This document shows, in pieces, positions 28,222-38,069 of a DNA stretch of 64,000 nucleotides (positions within the stretch are counted from its first letter, which is position 1; each line of letters begins with the position of its first letter). The position numbers and the translations under genes were made by a program. The notes beneath the pieces were generated by a model, which was given only the letters and a program-made list of their open reading frames with translations, was not told the DNA's origin and did no database searches. The stretch spans positions 620,001 to 684,000 of the forward strand of contig NZ_CP012075.1 of assembly GCF_001262015.1 (NCBI RefSeq). Direction: 5' to 3'. This stretch comes from Prevotella fusca JCM 17724. GTDB lineage: Bacteria > Bacteroidota > Bacteroidia > Bacteroidales > Bacteroidaceae.

Positions 28222-30432
28222 ATGGAGGAGAAATTCATATATACGGATAATGAGAAAGAATTATCCGAACAGATACTCGGAGACCTGAGAGAAACTCTCG
28301 GACAGCCGTTTCTTGAGAACGATCTTCCCAAACTGCGCGAGCATCTGGGCAAGTCAATAGCAGACAATGCTATCCAGCGCAATGTCTTCGGCTTGAATCC
28401 CATTCTATGCTCCCTGCAGACAGCTGCCATCGCTGTTAAGGATATTGGCTTGAACCGCGACTCTGTCATAGCCATCCTCCTGCACCAGAGCGTCCAGGAA
28501 GGAAATCTCTCACTCGAAGAGATTGAGAAACGTTTTGGCGAAGGTGTCGCAAAGATTATCCACGGACTGATTCGTGTCCAGACACTTTACAAGAAAACTC
28601 CCGTCATCGAAAGCGAGAACTTCCGAAACCTCCTGCTGTCCTTTGCCGAGGATATGCGTGTCATTCTGATAATGATAGCCGACCGTGTCAACCTCATGCG
28701 TCAGATTCGTGATGTTGAGAACAAGGAAGCGCAGCGCAAGGTGTCTGAAGAAGCAAGCTACCTCTATGCTCCTTTGGCACATAAATTAGGCTTGTACCAG
28801 CTGAAGAGTGAGCTCGAGGATCTCTCCTTGAAGTATCTTGAACATGATGCATACTATCTCATCAAAGACAAACTGAATGCCACCAAGGCAACACGTGATG
28901 CCTATATTAGCAGTTTCATCACTCCTGTCAGCGAACACCTGAAAGCAGCAGGACTGAAATTCCATATCAAGGGCAGAACAAAGTCAATCCATTCCATCTG
29001 GCAGAAGATGAAGAAACAGAAGTGCGGCTTTGAAGGTATCTACGACCTCTTTGCCATTCGTGTTATTCTTGATTCGCCGGAAGACAAGGAAAAAATGCAG
29101 TGCTGGCAGGCCTACTCTATCGTAACTGATATGTATCAGCCTAATCCGAAACGACTGCGCGACTGGCTTTCAGTACCTAAGTCCAACGGGTATGAATGTC
29201 TGCACATTACTGTCCTTGGACCTGATAAGAAGTGGGTGGAGGTACAGATACGTACAGAACGTATGGACGAGATTGCCGAACATGGTCTTGCTGCCCACTG
29301 GCGTTATAAAGGCGTAAAGGCTGAGGGCGGAATGGACAGCTGGCTGGCTTCCATCCGTTCGGCACTTGAGGCTGGCAACAACCTTGAAGTGATGGACCAG
29401 TTCAAATCCGACCTTTATGAGAAGGAGATATATGTCTTCACACCAAAGGGCGACCTGCTGAAGTTCCCAAAGGGTGTGACGGTGCTGGATTTTGCCTATC
29501 ACATTCACTCCAAGATTGGAAATCAATGTGTAGGTGGAAAAATCAATGGCAAGAATGTTTCCTTCCGCACAGAACTGCACAGTGGCGACTCTGTAGAGAT
29601 TCTTACTTCAACGACCCAGAAGCCAAAGCGTGACTGGCTTAACATCTGCAAGTCGTCCCGTGCAAAGGCTAAGATACGTCTTGCACTGAAGGAAACCCAG
29701 ATTAAGGACGGACTCTATGCTAAGGAACTTCTCGAAAGACGGTTTAAGAACAAGAAGATTGAGATTGAAGACTCAACTATGGGACATCTCATCCGCAAAC
29801 TGGGCTTTAAAGAAGTATCAGAGTTCTACAAGCAGATAGCAGACGAGAAACTCGACCCAAACTACGTCATTGAGGAATATCAGAAGGTCTACAACCACGA
29901 CCATAACCTCAACCAGCCCAAGGAAGCTGAGAGTGCAGAGAACTTCGAGTTTGAGAATCCGACGAGCGAGTACCTGAAGAAGAATGATGATGTACTTGTC
30001 ATAGACCAGAACCTCAAAGGACTGGACTTCTCACTTGCCAAGTGCTGCCATCCTATCTATGGTGACCCTGTCTTCGGCTTCGTGACTGTCAGCGGTGGTA
30101 TCAAGATTCATCGCAACGACTGTCCCAATGCTCCTGAGATGCGCAAGCGTTTCGGCTATCGTGTCGTAAAGGCACGCTGGAGTGGCAAGGGCTCTTCCCA
30201 GTATGCCATTACCCTGCGTGTCATCGGCAATGACGACATCGGTATTGTAAGCAACATTTCCAACATCATCTCCAAAGATGAGAAGATTGTCATGCGTTCC
30301 ATCAACATTGATTCGCACGATGGTCTTTTCTCTGGCAATCTTGTCGTTCTCCTTGATGACAATTCCAAGTTGAACATGCTCATCAAGAAGCTACGAACGG
30401 TAAAGGGGGTGAAGGAAGTAGTAAGAATATAA
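28222..30432 (+). CDS. RelA/SpoT-family (p)ppGpp synthetase with degenerate hydrolase site
   Basis: 736 residues from ATG 28222 (MEEKFIYTD); the in-frame start at 28150 is upstream of the promoter box. Domains in order: HD-type hydrolase region (residues about 20-190), synthetase (GRTKSIHSIWQKM, IYDLFAIRV, SNGYECLH, EVQIRTERMDEIAEHGLAAHW), TGS (YVFTPKGDLLKFPKGVTVLDFAYHIHS), helical/zinc-finger-like region and C-terminal ACT (ITLRVIGNDDIGIVSNIS). The HD metal motif reads LLHQSV (HQ at 88-89) instead of HD, and the following ED is QE, so hydrolysis is probably lost and this is the RelA-like enzyme of the pair usual in Bacteroidota. Makes the stringent alarmone. Confidence 0.92.
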   Translation: MEEKFIYTDNEKELSEQILGDLRETLGQPFLENDLPKLREHLGKSIADNAIQRNVFGLNPILCSLQTAAIAVKDIGLNRDSVIAILLHQSVQEGNLSLEEIEKRFGEGVAKIIHGLIRVQTLYKKTPVIESENFRNLLLSFAEDMRVILIMIADRVNLMRQIRDVENKEAQRKVSEEASYLYAPLAHKLGLYQLKSELEDLSLKYLEHDAYYLIKDKLNATKATRDAYISSFITPVSEHLKAAGLKFHIKGRTKSIHSIWQKMKKQKCGFEGIYDLFAIRVILDSPEDKEKMQCWQAYSIVTDMYQPNPKRLRDWLSVPKSNGYECLHITVLGPDKKWVEVQIRTERMDEIAEHGLAAHWRYKGVKAEGGMDSWLASIRSALEAGNNLEVMDQFKSDLYEKEIYVFTPKGDLLKFPKGVTVLDFAYHIHSKIGNQCVGGKINGKNVSFRTELHSGDSVEILTSTTQKPKRDWLNICKSSRAKAKIRLALKETQIKDGLYAKELLERRFKNKKIEIEDSTMGHLIRKLGFKEVSEFYKQIADEKLDPNYVIEEYQKVYNHDHNLNQPKEAESAENFEFENPTSEYLKKNDDVLVIDQNLKGLDFSLAKCCHPIYGDPVFGFVTVSGGIKIHRNDCPNAPEMRKRFGYRVVKARWSGKGSSQYAITLRVIGNDDIGIVSNISNIISKDEKIVMRSINIDSHDGLFSGNLVVLLDDNSKLNMLIKKLRTVKGVKEVVRI

Positions 30433-30449
30433 AATAATCTAATAAATCC

Positions 30450-30496
30450 AGCCCCCATTCTCTACCCTACTGATGCGGAGAGAATGGGGGCTTTTT
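30450..30496 (+). terminator. Intrinsic terminator of the RelA/SpoT gene
   Basis: A perfect 14-bp stem AGCCCCCATTCTCT with a 15-base loop followed by TTTTT, 18 bases after the stop codon. Confidence 0.85.
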
Positions 30497-30680
30497 AAAA
30501 TTGTAATCCTATTTTTGCGTAGTTTGATGGCTTGAGAGTCCGTATAATCACCGTATGTTATTGTAAATTTTTATTACAAAACCAAGGTGATAAAATCCGA
30601 ATTTAGGACTAAAAACAGCACTTTTTAGATGTGTTGTAACTTTCAGATTATCAACATGTTGTGAAAGTGTATTTCAAAAG

Positions 30681-30779
30681 GTGCTTAATTGGACTTCAAA
30701 AGGGCGTTAGTTAGACCTCAAAAGGGCATCTTTTAGAAGCCAATAGATGCTTAATTAAAGTGCTGTTAAGCATCTATTG
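30681..30779. repeat. GCTTAATTG-type dispersed repeat array, copy 1
   Basis: Units GCTTAATTGGACTTCA, AAAGGGCGTTAGTTAGACCTCA and AAAGGGCATCTTTTAGAAGCCA in tandem, then an inverted repeat AATAGATGCTTAA (30742-30754)/TTAAGCATCTATT (30766-30778). The same units occur inside the ISL3-like elements and, in shorter form, at 45.0 and 52.0 kb. The rest of the 30,497-30,818 gap shows no gene. Confidence 0.7.
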
Positions 30780-30818
30780 AATTTCATGGGTATGAATTTT
30801 TATTACAATCTTTAGGTT

Positions 30819-31952
30819 TTACCTTCCCACTGTGTTTATCCGCTCTAAACGCTTTGCCATAGCCTGCGATTTAGGACTCAGCTTTCCTTTAAGGTACTTC
30901 TCCATTATCAGCCCCGCTATCGGAGCAGCTGCGTCGGCACCAAATCCACCGTGTTCAACATATACAGCTATGGCAATCTTCGGCTCGTTCATTGGCGCAA
31001 AGCCCATGAAAGCAGAGTGATCCCTACCAGCATTCTCAATTGTCCCGGTTTTTCCGCAAACTGGATAAGACGTACCTTTGAGTACGGTTGCCGTTCCCTT
31101 TGTGACAGCCAGGTGCATACCATCAATCACAGCTGCATAAACCCACGAAGGAACTTTCGTCTGACGGGGTGTAAGGAAACGTGAAGGCAATGGTGCCCAG
31201 TCCACGTTCTTATGGATATGTGGTGTAAAGAAGAAGCCACGGTTAGCTATTGATGCAGCTAAATTACAGAGTTGCAGAGGTGTAACGGTAATATCCCCTT
31301 GTCCCATACCTGCCCACATGATGGTCTTCGCATTCCATCCCGACTTGTAACGGCGTGCAAGATAGTTCACATTAGCTACCAATCCTCCTTTCTCGCCAGC
31401 CATATCAACACCCAATGGTCCGCCAAGTCCCATGCTGACAAGGTAATCACGCCACACGGTAACGGCATTTTCCTTTGAACCATACTTGTGTGTATTGCTT
31501 ATCATTGACAGGTATGACTTCAGAAACCAAGTGTTACACGATACTGCCAGAGCCCCTGTCAGTGTTTCTGGAGAATAATGTGGATGACATTTCACCATAA
31601 TGTTTCCATCACGGAAGCCCCTGTAACAGGCAATCTTTGTGTCAGCCTTGACAAGTCCTTCTGAAAGGAACGTCAGTGCCTGTGCAGGCTTGATCGTCGA
31701 TCCGGGAGCATAGGCAGTTGAAATAGCGAGGGCATCATTGGGACCTTCGGGTGAATTGGTCACCATGCAGAGAACATCACCAGTGGCAGGATCAATCGCT
31801 ACGATGCTTCCCTTCTTTCCCTGCATCAGTTCTGTTCCAAGCTGTTGTAACAGCGGGCGAAACGTGAGTGGAGGTTCTTGGTAAAATTCCTGTGCATAAA
31901 TATTTCCTACAGTAAGTAACATGAGAGCCATCATGACTGTACGAAAAGACAT
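30819..31952 (-). CDS. Penicillin-binding protein, transpeptidase domain only
   Basis: Start taken at ATG 31952, which gives a signal peptide MSFRTVMMALMLLTVGNIYAQ; the frame is open back to 32015 without a hydrophobic start. Mature part of about 355 residues contains the three penicilloyl-serine transferase motifs: STIK (85-88), SCN (138-140) and KTGT (301-304), with the PBP2-like QGDITVTPLQL before them. The large N-terminal pedestal domain and membrane anchor of class B PBPs are absent, so this is a periplasmic, probably soluble transpeptidase-like protein in cell-wall metabolism. Its neighbour is a GH25 lysozyme on the same strand. Confidence 0.85.
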   Translation of the reverse strand: MSFRTVMMALMLLTVGNIYAQEFYQEPPLTFRPLLQQLGTELMQGKKGSIVAIDPATGDVLCMVTNSPEGPNDALAISTAYAPGSTIKPAQALTFLSEGLVKADTKIACYRGFRDGNIMVKCHPHYSPETLTGALAVSCNTWFLKSYLSMISNTHKYGSKENAVTVWRDYLVSMGLGGPLGVDMAGEKGGLVANVNYLARRYKSGWNAKTIMWAGMGQGDITVTPLQLCNLAASIANRGFFFTPHIHKNVDWAPLPSRFLTPRQTKVPSWVYAAVIDGMHLAVTKGTATVLKGTSYPVCGKTGTIENAGRDHSAFMGFAPMNEPKIAIAVYVEHGGFGADAAAPIAGLIMEKYLKGKLSPKSQAMAKRLERINTVGR

Positions 31953-32232
31953 AACTATCTTATTATTACTTGAATTATACATATCTGTTAAATTATAGTT
32001 TAAAGTTATCATCATTTTTTCTCATTATCCGGAAAGTATGAATATACAGCTCGTTCATTCGGCATTCTCTGCTTTACGAATGCACAAATTGAATGTCCCT
32101 GTACGCAGAGGATTCAATACGCTTTCCTCTTCTATTTTCAGTGGATACAAAAATACAAATAAATTATGCGTCTGACCGCATCCTTTCATTTGTTTATATT
32201 TAATTTACATCAACCCAAATAATTGTAAATAA

Positions 32233-32943
32233 CTATAGAAGAATATCTGCAAGCGACGTCCCAGACATGAAGCGACTGAGGTCAACATATCCACGAATAC
32301 CGCGCACTTTTCCACGGTCAGAGAATTGCCAGATGTTATGTCGCCCTACTCCTTTGATAGAAGGACGTACAGAACTATATCTTCCAAGGAAAAGAAAATA
32401 TTTGTTGAATTGAGGATTAAGATGCGAATTATAGAAACTTACATGTGAATAAATAAGTGGTTTCCTCCCATACTTCTTCTGTATCAGCTTAGCAAACAGT
32501 GCAACGCTGTCTTGTACCTGTTTTCGTGTCCAGCCTCTTACACCTTCACGTTCCACGTCAATCATCGGAATCAGGTCCTGTCTATGTCCCCGCATCACTT
32601 TCTGGAAATGACGGAACTGTGCCCTTATGGATGTGTAAGAAGAAAGGTAGTGATAGGAACCACAACGCAGTCCATGCCGACGTGCCCCTTTGATGTTCTG
32701 CTCGTAACATCTGTCTTTTATCGAAGTACCTTGTGTTGCCTTTATATACACAAATCGTATGTTCTTGTCTTTTGCCACTTCCTTCCAGTCAATCTGTCCC
32801 TGATGATGCGAAACATCAATGCCTTCATAATGGCGTTTGTGTTTTTTCGAAGGCATGCTGGAAGCTGTATATGCACTTGAAAGTACACAGACTGAAAACA
32901 ATAGGATAAAGGTAAGGAGGCGGGGGAGTATATTTAACTTCAT
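32233..32943 (-). CDS. GH25 family lysozyme (muramidase)
   Basis: 236 residues with an N-terminal signal sequence (MKLNILPRLLTFILLFSVCVLSSAYTA). The catalytic barrel shows HYEGIDVSHHQGQIDW (first acid), FVYIKATQG, LIPMIDVEREG (acidic pair on the strand end), PLIYSHVSFYN and NIWQFSDRGKVRGIRGYVDLSRF, all hallmarks of GH25 enzymes that cut the MurNAc-GlcNAc bond. Exported to the periplasm or outside; likely wall remodelling. 217 bases from the PBP gene and on the same strand, but the gap argues against tight coupling. Confidence 0.92.
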   Translation of the reverse strand: MKLNILPRLLTFILLFSVCVLSSAYTASSMPSKKHKRHYEGIDVSHHQGQIDWKEVAKDKNIRFVYIKATQGTSIKDRCYEQNIKGARRHGLRCGSYHYLSSYTSIRAQFRHFQKVMRGHRQDLIPMIDVEREGVRGWTRKQVQDSVALFAKLIQKKYGRKPLIYSHVSFYNSHLNPQFNKYFLFLGRYSSVRPSIKGVGRHNIWQFSDRGKVRGIRGYVDLSRFMSGTSLADILL

Positions 32944-33073
32944 TATTTATAATTGAAACTTGTACTATCAGATTCTTGGCGAACCAGAATTATCCTGTCA
33001 ACGACTCTTGAGAGTCGCTGCAAAATTACCACATTTTTCCTGAACAAACACATAAAAATCCGAGAATAATCAT

Positions 33074-33081
33074 TATCTTTG
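33074..33081 (+). promoter_or_regulatory. Promoter -7 box of cysE
   Basis: TATCTTTG followed by C, 30 bases before ATG 33111. Confidence 0.55.
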
Positions 33082-33110
33082 CAACGTAATTACATCTCAA
33101 TACAGTGTCA

Positions 33111-34055
33111 ATGAGTAGACAGGACATTATTCATCAGCTTATCCAGACAGTTGATGAGCTTTCCGAACCAGAAGCGTTGCAAGGAATCTTCCATGAACAC
33201 CGTGATGGAGACCCATTGCCATCAGCTAAGGAGCTGGAGGAGATTATTGAGCTTTCACGTTCTATACTCTTTCCCGGCTTTTACGGAAAATCGTCTGTCA
33301 ATATCGAAACCATCAAATACCAAATAGGGGTAAACATGGAGCGGCTACATAAGCTGCTCAGCAGGCAGATTATGGCAGGACTATGTTTTGATGAGGACTG
33401 CCACTGTCCGAATGCTGATGATATGCGTCGATGTATGCAGGAGGAAGCAGATATGATTGCAGGACGTGTCATTACAAAGTTCCCAACTATACGCAAGACA
33501 CTTTCAACTGACATACAGGCAGCCTTTGACGGTGACCCTGCAGCGGTCAACCAGGGAGAGGTTATATCATGCTATCCTGCAGTAAAGGCAATCATCAACT
33601 ATCGCCTGGCGCATGAACTGGTCCTGGAGAATGTACCACTCATCCCACGCATGATTACAGAAATGGCACATTCAGAGACTGGAATCGACATCCATCCTGC
33701 AGCAACAATCGGTACACATTTCACCATTGACCATGGTACGGGTGTCGTAATTGGTGCAACATGTATCATAGGCAATCATGTAAAACTTTATCAAGGTGTG
33801 ACATTAGGAGCCAAGAGTTTCCCGCTTGACAAGGACGAAAAGCCTATCAAGGGCATTCCACGCCATCCTATATTGAAGGACAATGTCATTGTTTATGCCA
33901 ACGCCACCGTTCTCGGACGCGTGACAATCGGAAAAGGCTGCGTCATTGGAGCCAACGTATGGGTCACACGGGACATGCGTCCTTGCTCGAAGAAGTACAA
34001 ACAGAATAAAACGGATATTCTTGATATTGACTTTGAGGACGGTAGTGGAATATAA
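33111..34055 (+). CDS. cysE: Serine O-acetyltransferase
   Basis: 314 residues from ATG 33111 (a GTG two codons earlier is possible). Long N-terminal helical domain (about 1-190) followed by the left-handed beta-helix with GIDIHPAATIGTHFTIDHGTGVVIG (catalytic His-Asp), GNHVKLYQGVTLGAKSF and ILKDNVIVYANATVLGRVTIG hexapeptide repeats. It transfers acetyl from acetyl-CoA to serine, the first step of cysteine synthesis. The extended N-terminus is the EpsC-like form. Single gene with its own promoter box. Confidence 0.93.
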   Translation: MSRQDIIHQLIQTVDELSEPEALQGIFHEHRDGDPLPSAKELEEIIELSRSILFPGFYGKSSVNIETIKYQIGVNMERLHKLLSRQIMAGLCFDEDCHCPNADDMRRCMQEEADMIAGRVITKFPTIRKTLSTDIQAAFDGDPAAVNQGEVISCYPAVKAIINYRLAHELVLENVPLIPRMITEMAHSETGIDIHPAATIGTHFTIDHGTGVVIGATCIIGNHVKLYQGVTLGAKSFPLDKDEKPIKGIPRHPILKDNVIVYANATVLGRVTIGKGCVIGANVWVTRDMRPCSKKYKQNKTDILDIDFEDGSGI

Positions 34056-34194
34056 ATCCCTGCCCTATCCTTACCCGAAGAAAGGTAAGCGAACGGTATA
34101 GCCAGCTGTCCCGGTCACATCTCATCAAAGATTATCATGCTCTGTCACAGCATATTATCATTTATCATCGCATATAAAATTATCTATCACATAA

Positions 34195-35742
34195 ATGCAA
34201 GAATTTGAACTCATCGCCAAAACCTTCATGGGTTTGGAGCAAGTATTAGCAAAAGAACTGACACAGTTAGGTGCCAACAACGTACAGATAGGACGCCGCA
34301 TGGTATCATTCACCGGCGACAAGGAAATGATGTATCGTGCTAATTTCCAGTTACACACAGCTATTCGTATCCTTAAACCTATTGCACACTTCAAGGCGAA
34401 GAGTGCTGAGGATATGTATAATGAGGTGATGAAGATTGACTGGAGTAAGTATATCCTTGCAGGAAAGACCTTCTCTGTTGATTCAGTTGTATATTCCGAA
34501 GAGTTCACAAACTCACGTTTCGTTACTTATAAGGTGAAGGATGCTATTGTTGACCAGTTCCGTGAACGTACTGGTACTCGTCCGAACATCTCTGTCAGCA
34601 ACCCAGATATCCGTCTGAATATCCATGTAGCAGAGGACAATGCAACGCTTTCGCTGGATTCAAGTGGTGAGTCTCTGCATCGCCGTGGCTATCGCCAGGA
34701 AAGCGTTGAGGCTCCACTGAATGAAGTTCTGGCTGCAGGAATGATTCTCATGACTGGCTGGAAAGGGGAGACTGACTTCATTGACCCAATGTGTGGTTCC
34801 GGCACATTGCCTGTTGAGGCTGCACTCATTGCACGCAATATATCTCCTGGAGTATTCCGCAAGGAGTTCGCCTTCGAGAAATGGCCTGACTTTGACCAGG
34901 AACTCTTTGATATGATATACAATGACGATTCACAGGAACGTGAGTTCACACATCATATCTATGGATATGATACTGACATGAAAGCGGTGAATACAGCTCG
35001 TATGAATGTGGCTGCAGCCGGCTTGTCAAGGGATGTAACCATTGAACAGCAGGATTTCAAAGACTTCACGCAGCCAAAGGAGAAGAGCATTATTGTAATG
35101 AATCCTCCATACGGAGAGCGTATCTCTACGCCTAACCTGCTTGGAACTTATAAGATGATTGGTGAACGACTGAAGCATCAATTCATGGGTAACGAGGCAT
35201 GGATATTGTCTTATCGTGAGGAATGTTTCCGTCAGATTGGACTGAAACCAAGCATCAAAATTCCTGTTTATAATGGTTCGTTGGAATGTGAGTTCCGCCG
35301 CTATCAGATGTTTGACGGCAAGATGAGTAACTTCCGTCATGATGGTGGTGTCGTAAAGACCGAGGAAGAGAAGCGTGAAATGGCACAAAAGCACCGTTTC
35401 AAGAAAGAACGTGAGTTCAAGAAACGTCTTGATGAGAATGAAGAAAATGCTGAAGCAGACATCCGTTCGTTCACTTTCCACAGCTTGGAACGAAACAAGT
35501 TCAGCGGTGGAAAGTTCCGTGATGACTACGAGCGTCGACCTCGTTTCGACCGTAATGTAGAAGACCGTAAACGTTCTTTCAGAAGAGGAGACGATGACCG
35601 CAAGCGTTCATTCAAGCGTGACGACGATCGTAAACGCTCGTTCAGCCGTGATGATGAGCGTAAGTTTGGTGGTAAACGATTTGATAAATCTAACAAGCGC
35701 GGAGGATTCCGTGGTAAAAACACGTATAAACATGAAGATTAA
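34195..35742 (+). CDS. THUMP-domain rRNA N2-guanine methyltransferase (RlmL-like) with basic repeat tail
   Basis: 515 residues. N-terminal ferredoxin-like/THUMP region (about 1-160), then a Rossmann methyltransferase with DPMCGSGTLPVEAALIARN (SAM binding) and the catalytic MNPPYGERI. Residues about 440-515 form a tail of repeated DDRKRSF/RDDERK units ending in GGFRGKN, rich in Arg, Asp and Lys, probably RNA-binding. It modifies 23S rRNA (G2445-type). Its last four codons overlap the start of the DPP IV gene (ATG 35732), so the two are translated together. Such tails are common in RNA-related proteins of this phylum. Confidence 0.88.
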   Translation: MQEFELIAKTFMGLEQVLAKELTQLGANNVQIGRRMVSFTGDKEMMYRANFQLHTAIRILKPIAHFKAKSAEDMYNEVMKIDWSKYILAGKTFSVDSVVYSEEFTNSRFVTYKVKDAIVDQFRERTGTRPNISVSNPDIRLNIHVAEDNATLSLDSSGESLHRRGYRQESVEAPLNEVLAAGMILMTGWKGETDFIDPMCGSGTLPVEAALIARNISPGVFRKEFAFEKWPDFDQELFDMIYNDDSQEREFTHHIYGYDTDMKAVNTARMNVAAAGLSRDVTIEQQDFKDFTQPKEKSIIVMNPPYGERISTPNLLGTYKMIGERLKHQFMGNEAWILSYREECFRQIGLKPSIKIPVYNGSLECEFRRYQMFDGKMSNFRHDGGVVKTEEEKREMAQKHRFKKEREFKKRLDENEENAEADIRSFTFHSLERNKFSGGKFRDDYERRPRFDRNVEDRKRSFRRGDDDRKRSFKRDDDRKRSFSRDDERKFGGKRFDKSNKRGGFRGKNTYKHED

Positions 35743-37960
35743 ATCATTTATTGGTCTCGTGGGGCTTTGTGCTCTCACGGGACTTTTCAGTCCTACTGAA
35801 AGTATGGCACAAAAGCAGTTTACACTGGAGGATTTGAACTTTGGTGGTACTAATTTCTACAACATGCGCCCTGAAACACGTTATCTTACGTGGTGGGGAG
35901 GCAAGTTGGTACGTCAGGATCTGAACAGCTGTTCACTGGTTGACCCTGTAAACGGCAAGGAGACTCAGCTGTTTTCATTGGATGAACTCAACAACTGGGC
36001 TGGACTGACGAAACCCGAGGAAGTTGTCCGTCACCTCTATGCTGCTGAGTTTCCCTATGCAGACCGCCCTGTTGTGATAGTACAGAATGGCAATGAGGAC
36101 TTATACATTGACTTCAAGGCACATAAGCTGGAGCAGCGTTTGAGCCGCCCATCTGGTTTACAGGCACGTGAGTGGAACAAGCAGTCTGGTGCTACAGCGT
36201 TTGTGACCGATAATCAACTATATGTTACAGATGCAAAGGGAGAGAAACACCAGCTGACAACAGACGGCTCAAGCGATATTGTTTACGGTAAGAGTGTCCA
36301 CCGTGACGAGTTCGGCATTGATGGTGGACTCTACTGGAGTCCAAAGGGAAACCGTTTGGCATTCTATCGAATGGACCAAAGCATGGTCGCCGACTATCCT
36401 CTTATAAGTGTTCCTGAATTGGATTGGACACCGAAGAAAGGTGAATCACGTGCTGCCAAGGCTGCACCTACCAAGTATCCTATGGCAGGTGAAACATCTC
36501 ACAAGGTAACAGTTGGCGTATATGACCTTACAACTGGCAAGACTATCTACCTTCAGGCAGGTGACCCAACCGACCGTTATTTCACTAACATCGCATGGAG
36601 CCCTGATGAGAAGGCCATCTACATGTTTGAAGTTAACCGTGACCAGAACGATTGCCGATTGGTATCTTATGATGCGGCAACAGGTGCTAAGCTGAAAGAA
36701 CTCTATCGTGAGACGGATGCAAAGTATGTTGAACCATGCCATCCGATTCAGTTCTTACCATGGAACGACAAAGAGTTTATCCTACAAAGTCAGAAAGACG
36801 GTTATAACCATCTTTACCTCTTCAATACAGATGGTCGCCAGCTCAAGCAGATTACAAGTGGCAAATGGGTCATTATGGATGTTCTTGGCTTCAACAGCAA
36901 GCAGAAGAGTATTGTCTACGTATCCAACGAGTGTAATCCTATTCAGCGCAATGCTTGGCTTGTCAATGTGGCATCAGGAAAGAGAACATTGCTTGACAAT
37001 GGTCGTGGCTATCACCATCCAAGGCTGAGCAAGGATGGTAATGCTGTTATGGATAGTTATAGCGAACCGTCAGTGCCTCGCAAATATGAAGTCATAACAC
37101 TGAATGGCAAGCCAAAACGCCATGAATACTTCACATCAGCCAATCCTTGGAAAGACTATAAGGTTCCTGAATATACAAATGGAACTATAAAGGCTGCAGA
37201 TGGAAAGACCGACCTGTACTGGCGTATGGTGAAACCTGTTGACTTCGACCCGAGCAAGAAGTATCCTACCGTTATCTATGTATATGGAGGTCCACATGCC
37301 CACAATGTAGAAGCATCATGGAACTGGGGCTCACGTGGCTGGGAAACCTATATGGCACAGAAAGGCTATCTGCTCTTTATCCTCGATAACCGAGGTAGCG
37401 AACATCGTGGCAAAGAGTTTGAGCAGGTGAGTTTCCGACGCCTCGGACAAGAGGAGATGAAAGACCAGATGGAAGGCGTTAAATACCTGAAGTCTCTCCC
37501 ATACGTTGACCAGAACCGCATAGGTGTACACGGCTGGTCTTTCGGTGGATTCATGACCACCTCTCTGATTACCAACTATCCTGATGTGTTCAAGGTTGGT
37601 GTTGCAGGTGGTCCTGTGATTGATTGGAAATGGTATGAGGTAATGTATGGTGAGCGTTATATGGACACACCACAGACCAATCCAGAAGGATATGCACAGA
37701 CTTCACTCCTCACGAAGGCAAAGGAACTCAAGGGTAAACTTCAGATTATCACTGGACTGAATGATCCAGTTGTTGTTCCTCAGCACTCTTACTCCTTCTT
37801 GAAGGCTTGTATTGCTGCTGGTACACAACCCGACTTCTTTGTTTATCCAGGTGAGCCTCACAACATGCGCGGACATCAGAGTGTACACCTGCATGAGCGC
37901 ATCACGCAGTACTTTGAAGACTATCTGAAACCCATCACTTCTGCAAAAGAAGAACGTTAA
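35732..37960 (+). CDS. Dipeptidyl peptidase IV (S9B family)
   Basis: 742 residues from ATG 35732, which lies inside the end of the methyltransferase gene; upstream in-frame starts fall within that gene and give no signal peptide. MKIKSFIGLVGLCALTGLFSPTESMA is a signal peptide. Beta-propeller domain about 30-480, then the alpha/beta hydrolase with the triad Ser603 in GWSFGGF, Asp678 in GLNDPVV and His710 in GEPHNM. It removes X-Pro dipeptides from peptides in the periplasm, supporting the amino-acid-fermenting, protein-degrading lifestyle of the group. A 37-base gap and two small hairpins separate it from purD. Confidence 0.93.
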   Translation: MKIKSFIGLVGLCALTGLFSPTESMAQKQFTLEDLNFGGTNFYNMRPETRYLTWWGGKLVRQDLNSCSLVDPVNGKETQLFSLDELNNWAGLTKPEEVVRHLYAAEFPYADRPVVIVQNGNEDLYIDFKAHKLEQRLSRPSGLQAREWNKQSGATAFVTDNQLYVTDAKGEKHQLTTDGSSDIVYGKSVHRDEFGIDGGLYWSPKGNRLAFYRMDQSMVADYPLISVPELDWTPKKGESRAAKAAPTKYPMAGETSHKVTVGVYDLTTGKTIYLQAGDPTDRYFTNIAWSPDEKAIYMFEVNRDQNDCRLVSYDAATGAKLKELYRETDAKYVEPCHPIQFLPWNDKEFILQSQKDGYNHLYLFNTDGRQLKQITSGKWVIMDVLGFNSKQKSIVYVSNECNPIQRNAWLVNVASGKRTLLDNGRGYHHPRLSKDGNAVMDSYSEPSVPRKYEVITLNGKPKRHEYFTSANPWKDYKVPEYTNGTIKAADGKTDLYWRMVKPVDFDPSKKYPTVIYVYGGPHAHNVEASWNWGSRGWETYMAQKGYLLFILDNRGSEHRGKEFEQVSFRRLGQEEMKDQMEGVKYLKSLPYVDQNRIGVHGWSFGGFMTTSLITNYPDVFKVGVAGGPVIDWKWYEVMYGERYMDTPQTNPEGYAQTSLLTKAKELKGKLQIITGLNDPVVVPQHSYSFLKACIAAGTQPDFFVYPGEPHNMRGHQSVHLHERITQYFEDYLKPITSAKEER

Positions 37961-38016
37961 GAAAGTTCTCCAAAGGTATTCTGTCATCGTATATAACAAT
38001 TAATAAATACCCCACG

Positions 38017-38054
38017 TGCAGCAAGTCTGCACTCCCCTCCTTATCCGGGAGGGG
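38017..38054 (+). promoter_or_regulatory. Two adjacent hairpins in the purD leader
   Basis: GTGCAG/CTGCAC (38017-38032) and CCCCTCC/GGAGGGG (38034-38054) sit directly before the G-rich ribosome site and ATG 38070. They could end the DPP IV message or mask the purD ribosome site; the GC-rich block looks like a dispersed extragenic repeat. Confidence 0.45.
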
Positions 38055-38069
38055 GCTGGGGGACGCTTT

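Noticed and set aside
35594..35731. Longer N-terminus for the DPP IV protein
   Set aside because: It lies inside the methyltransferase repeat tail in another frame and would destroy the signal peptide.
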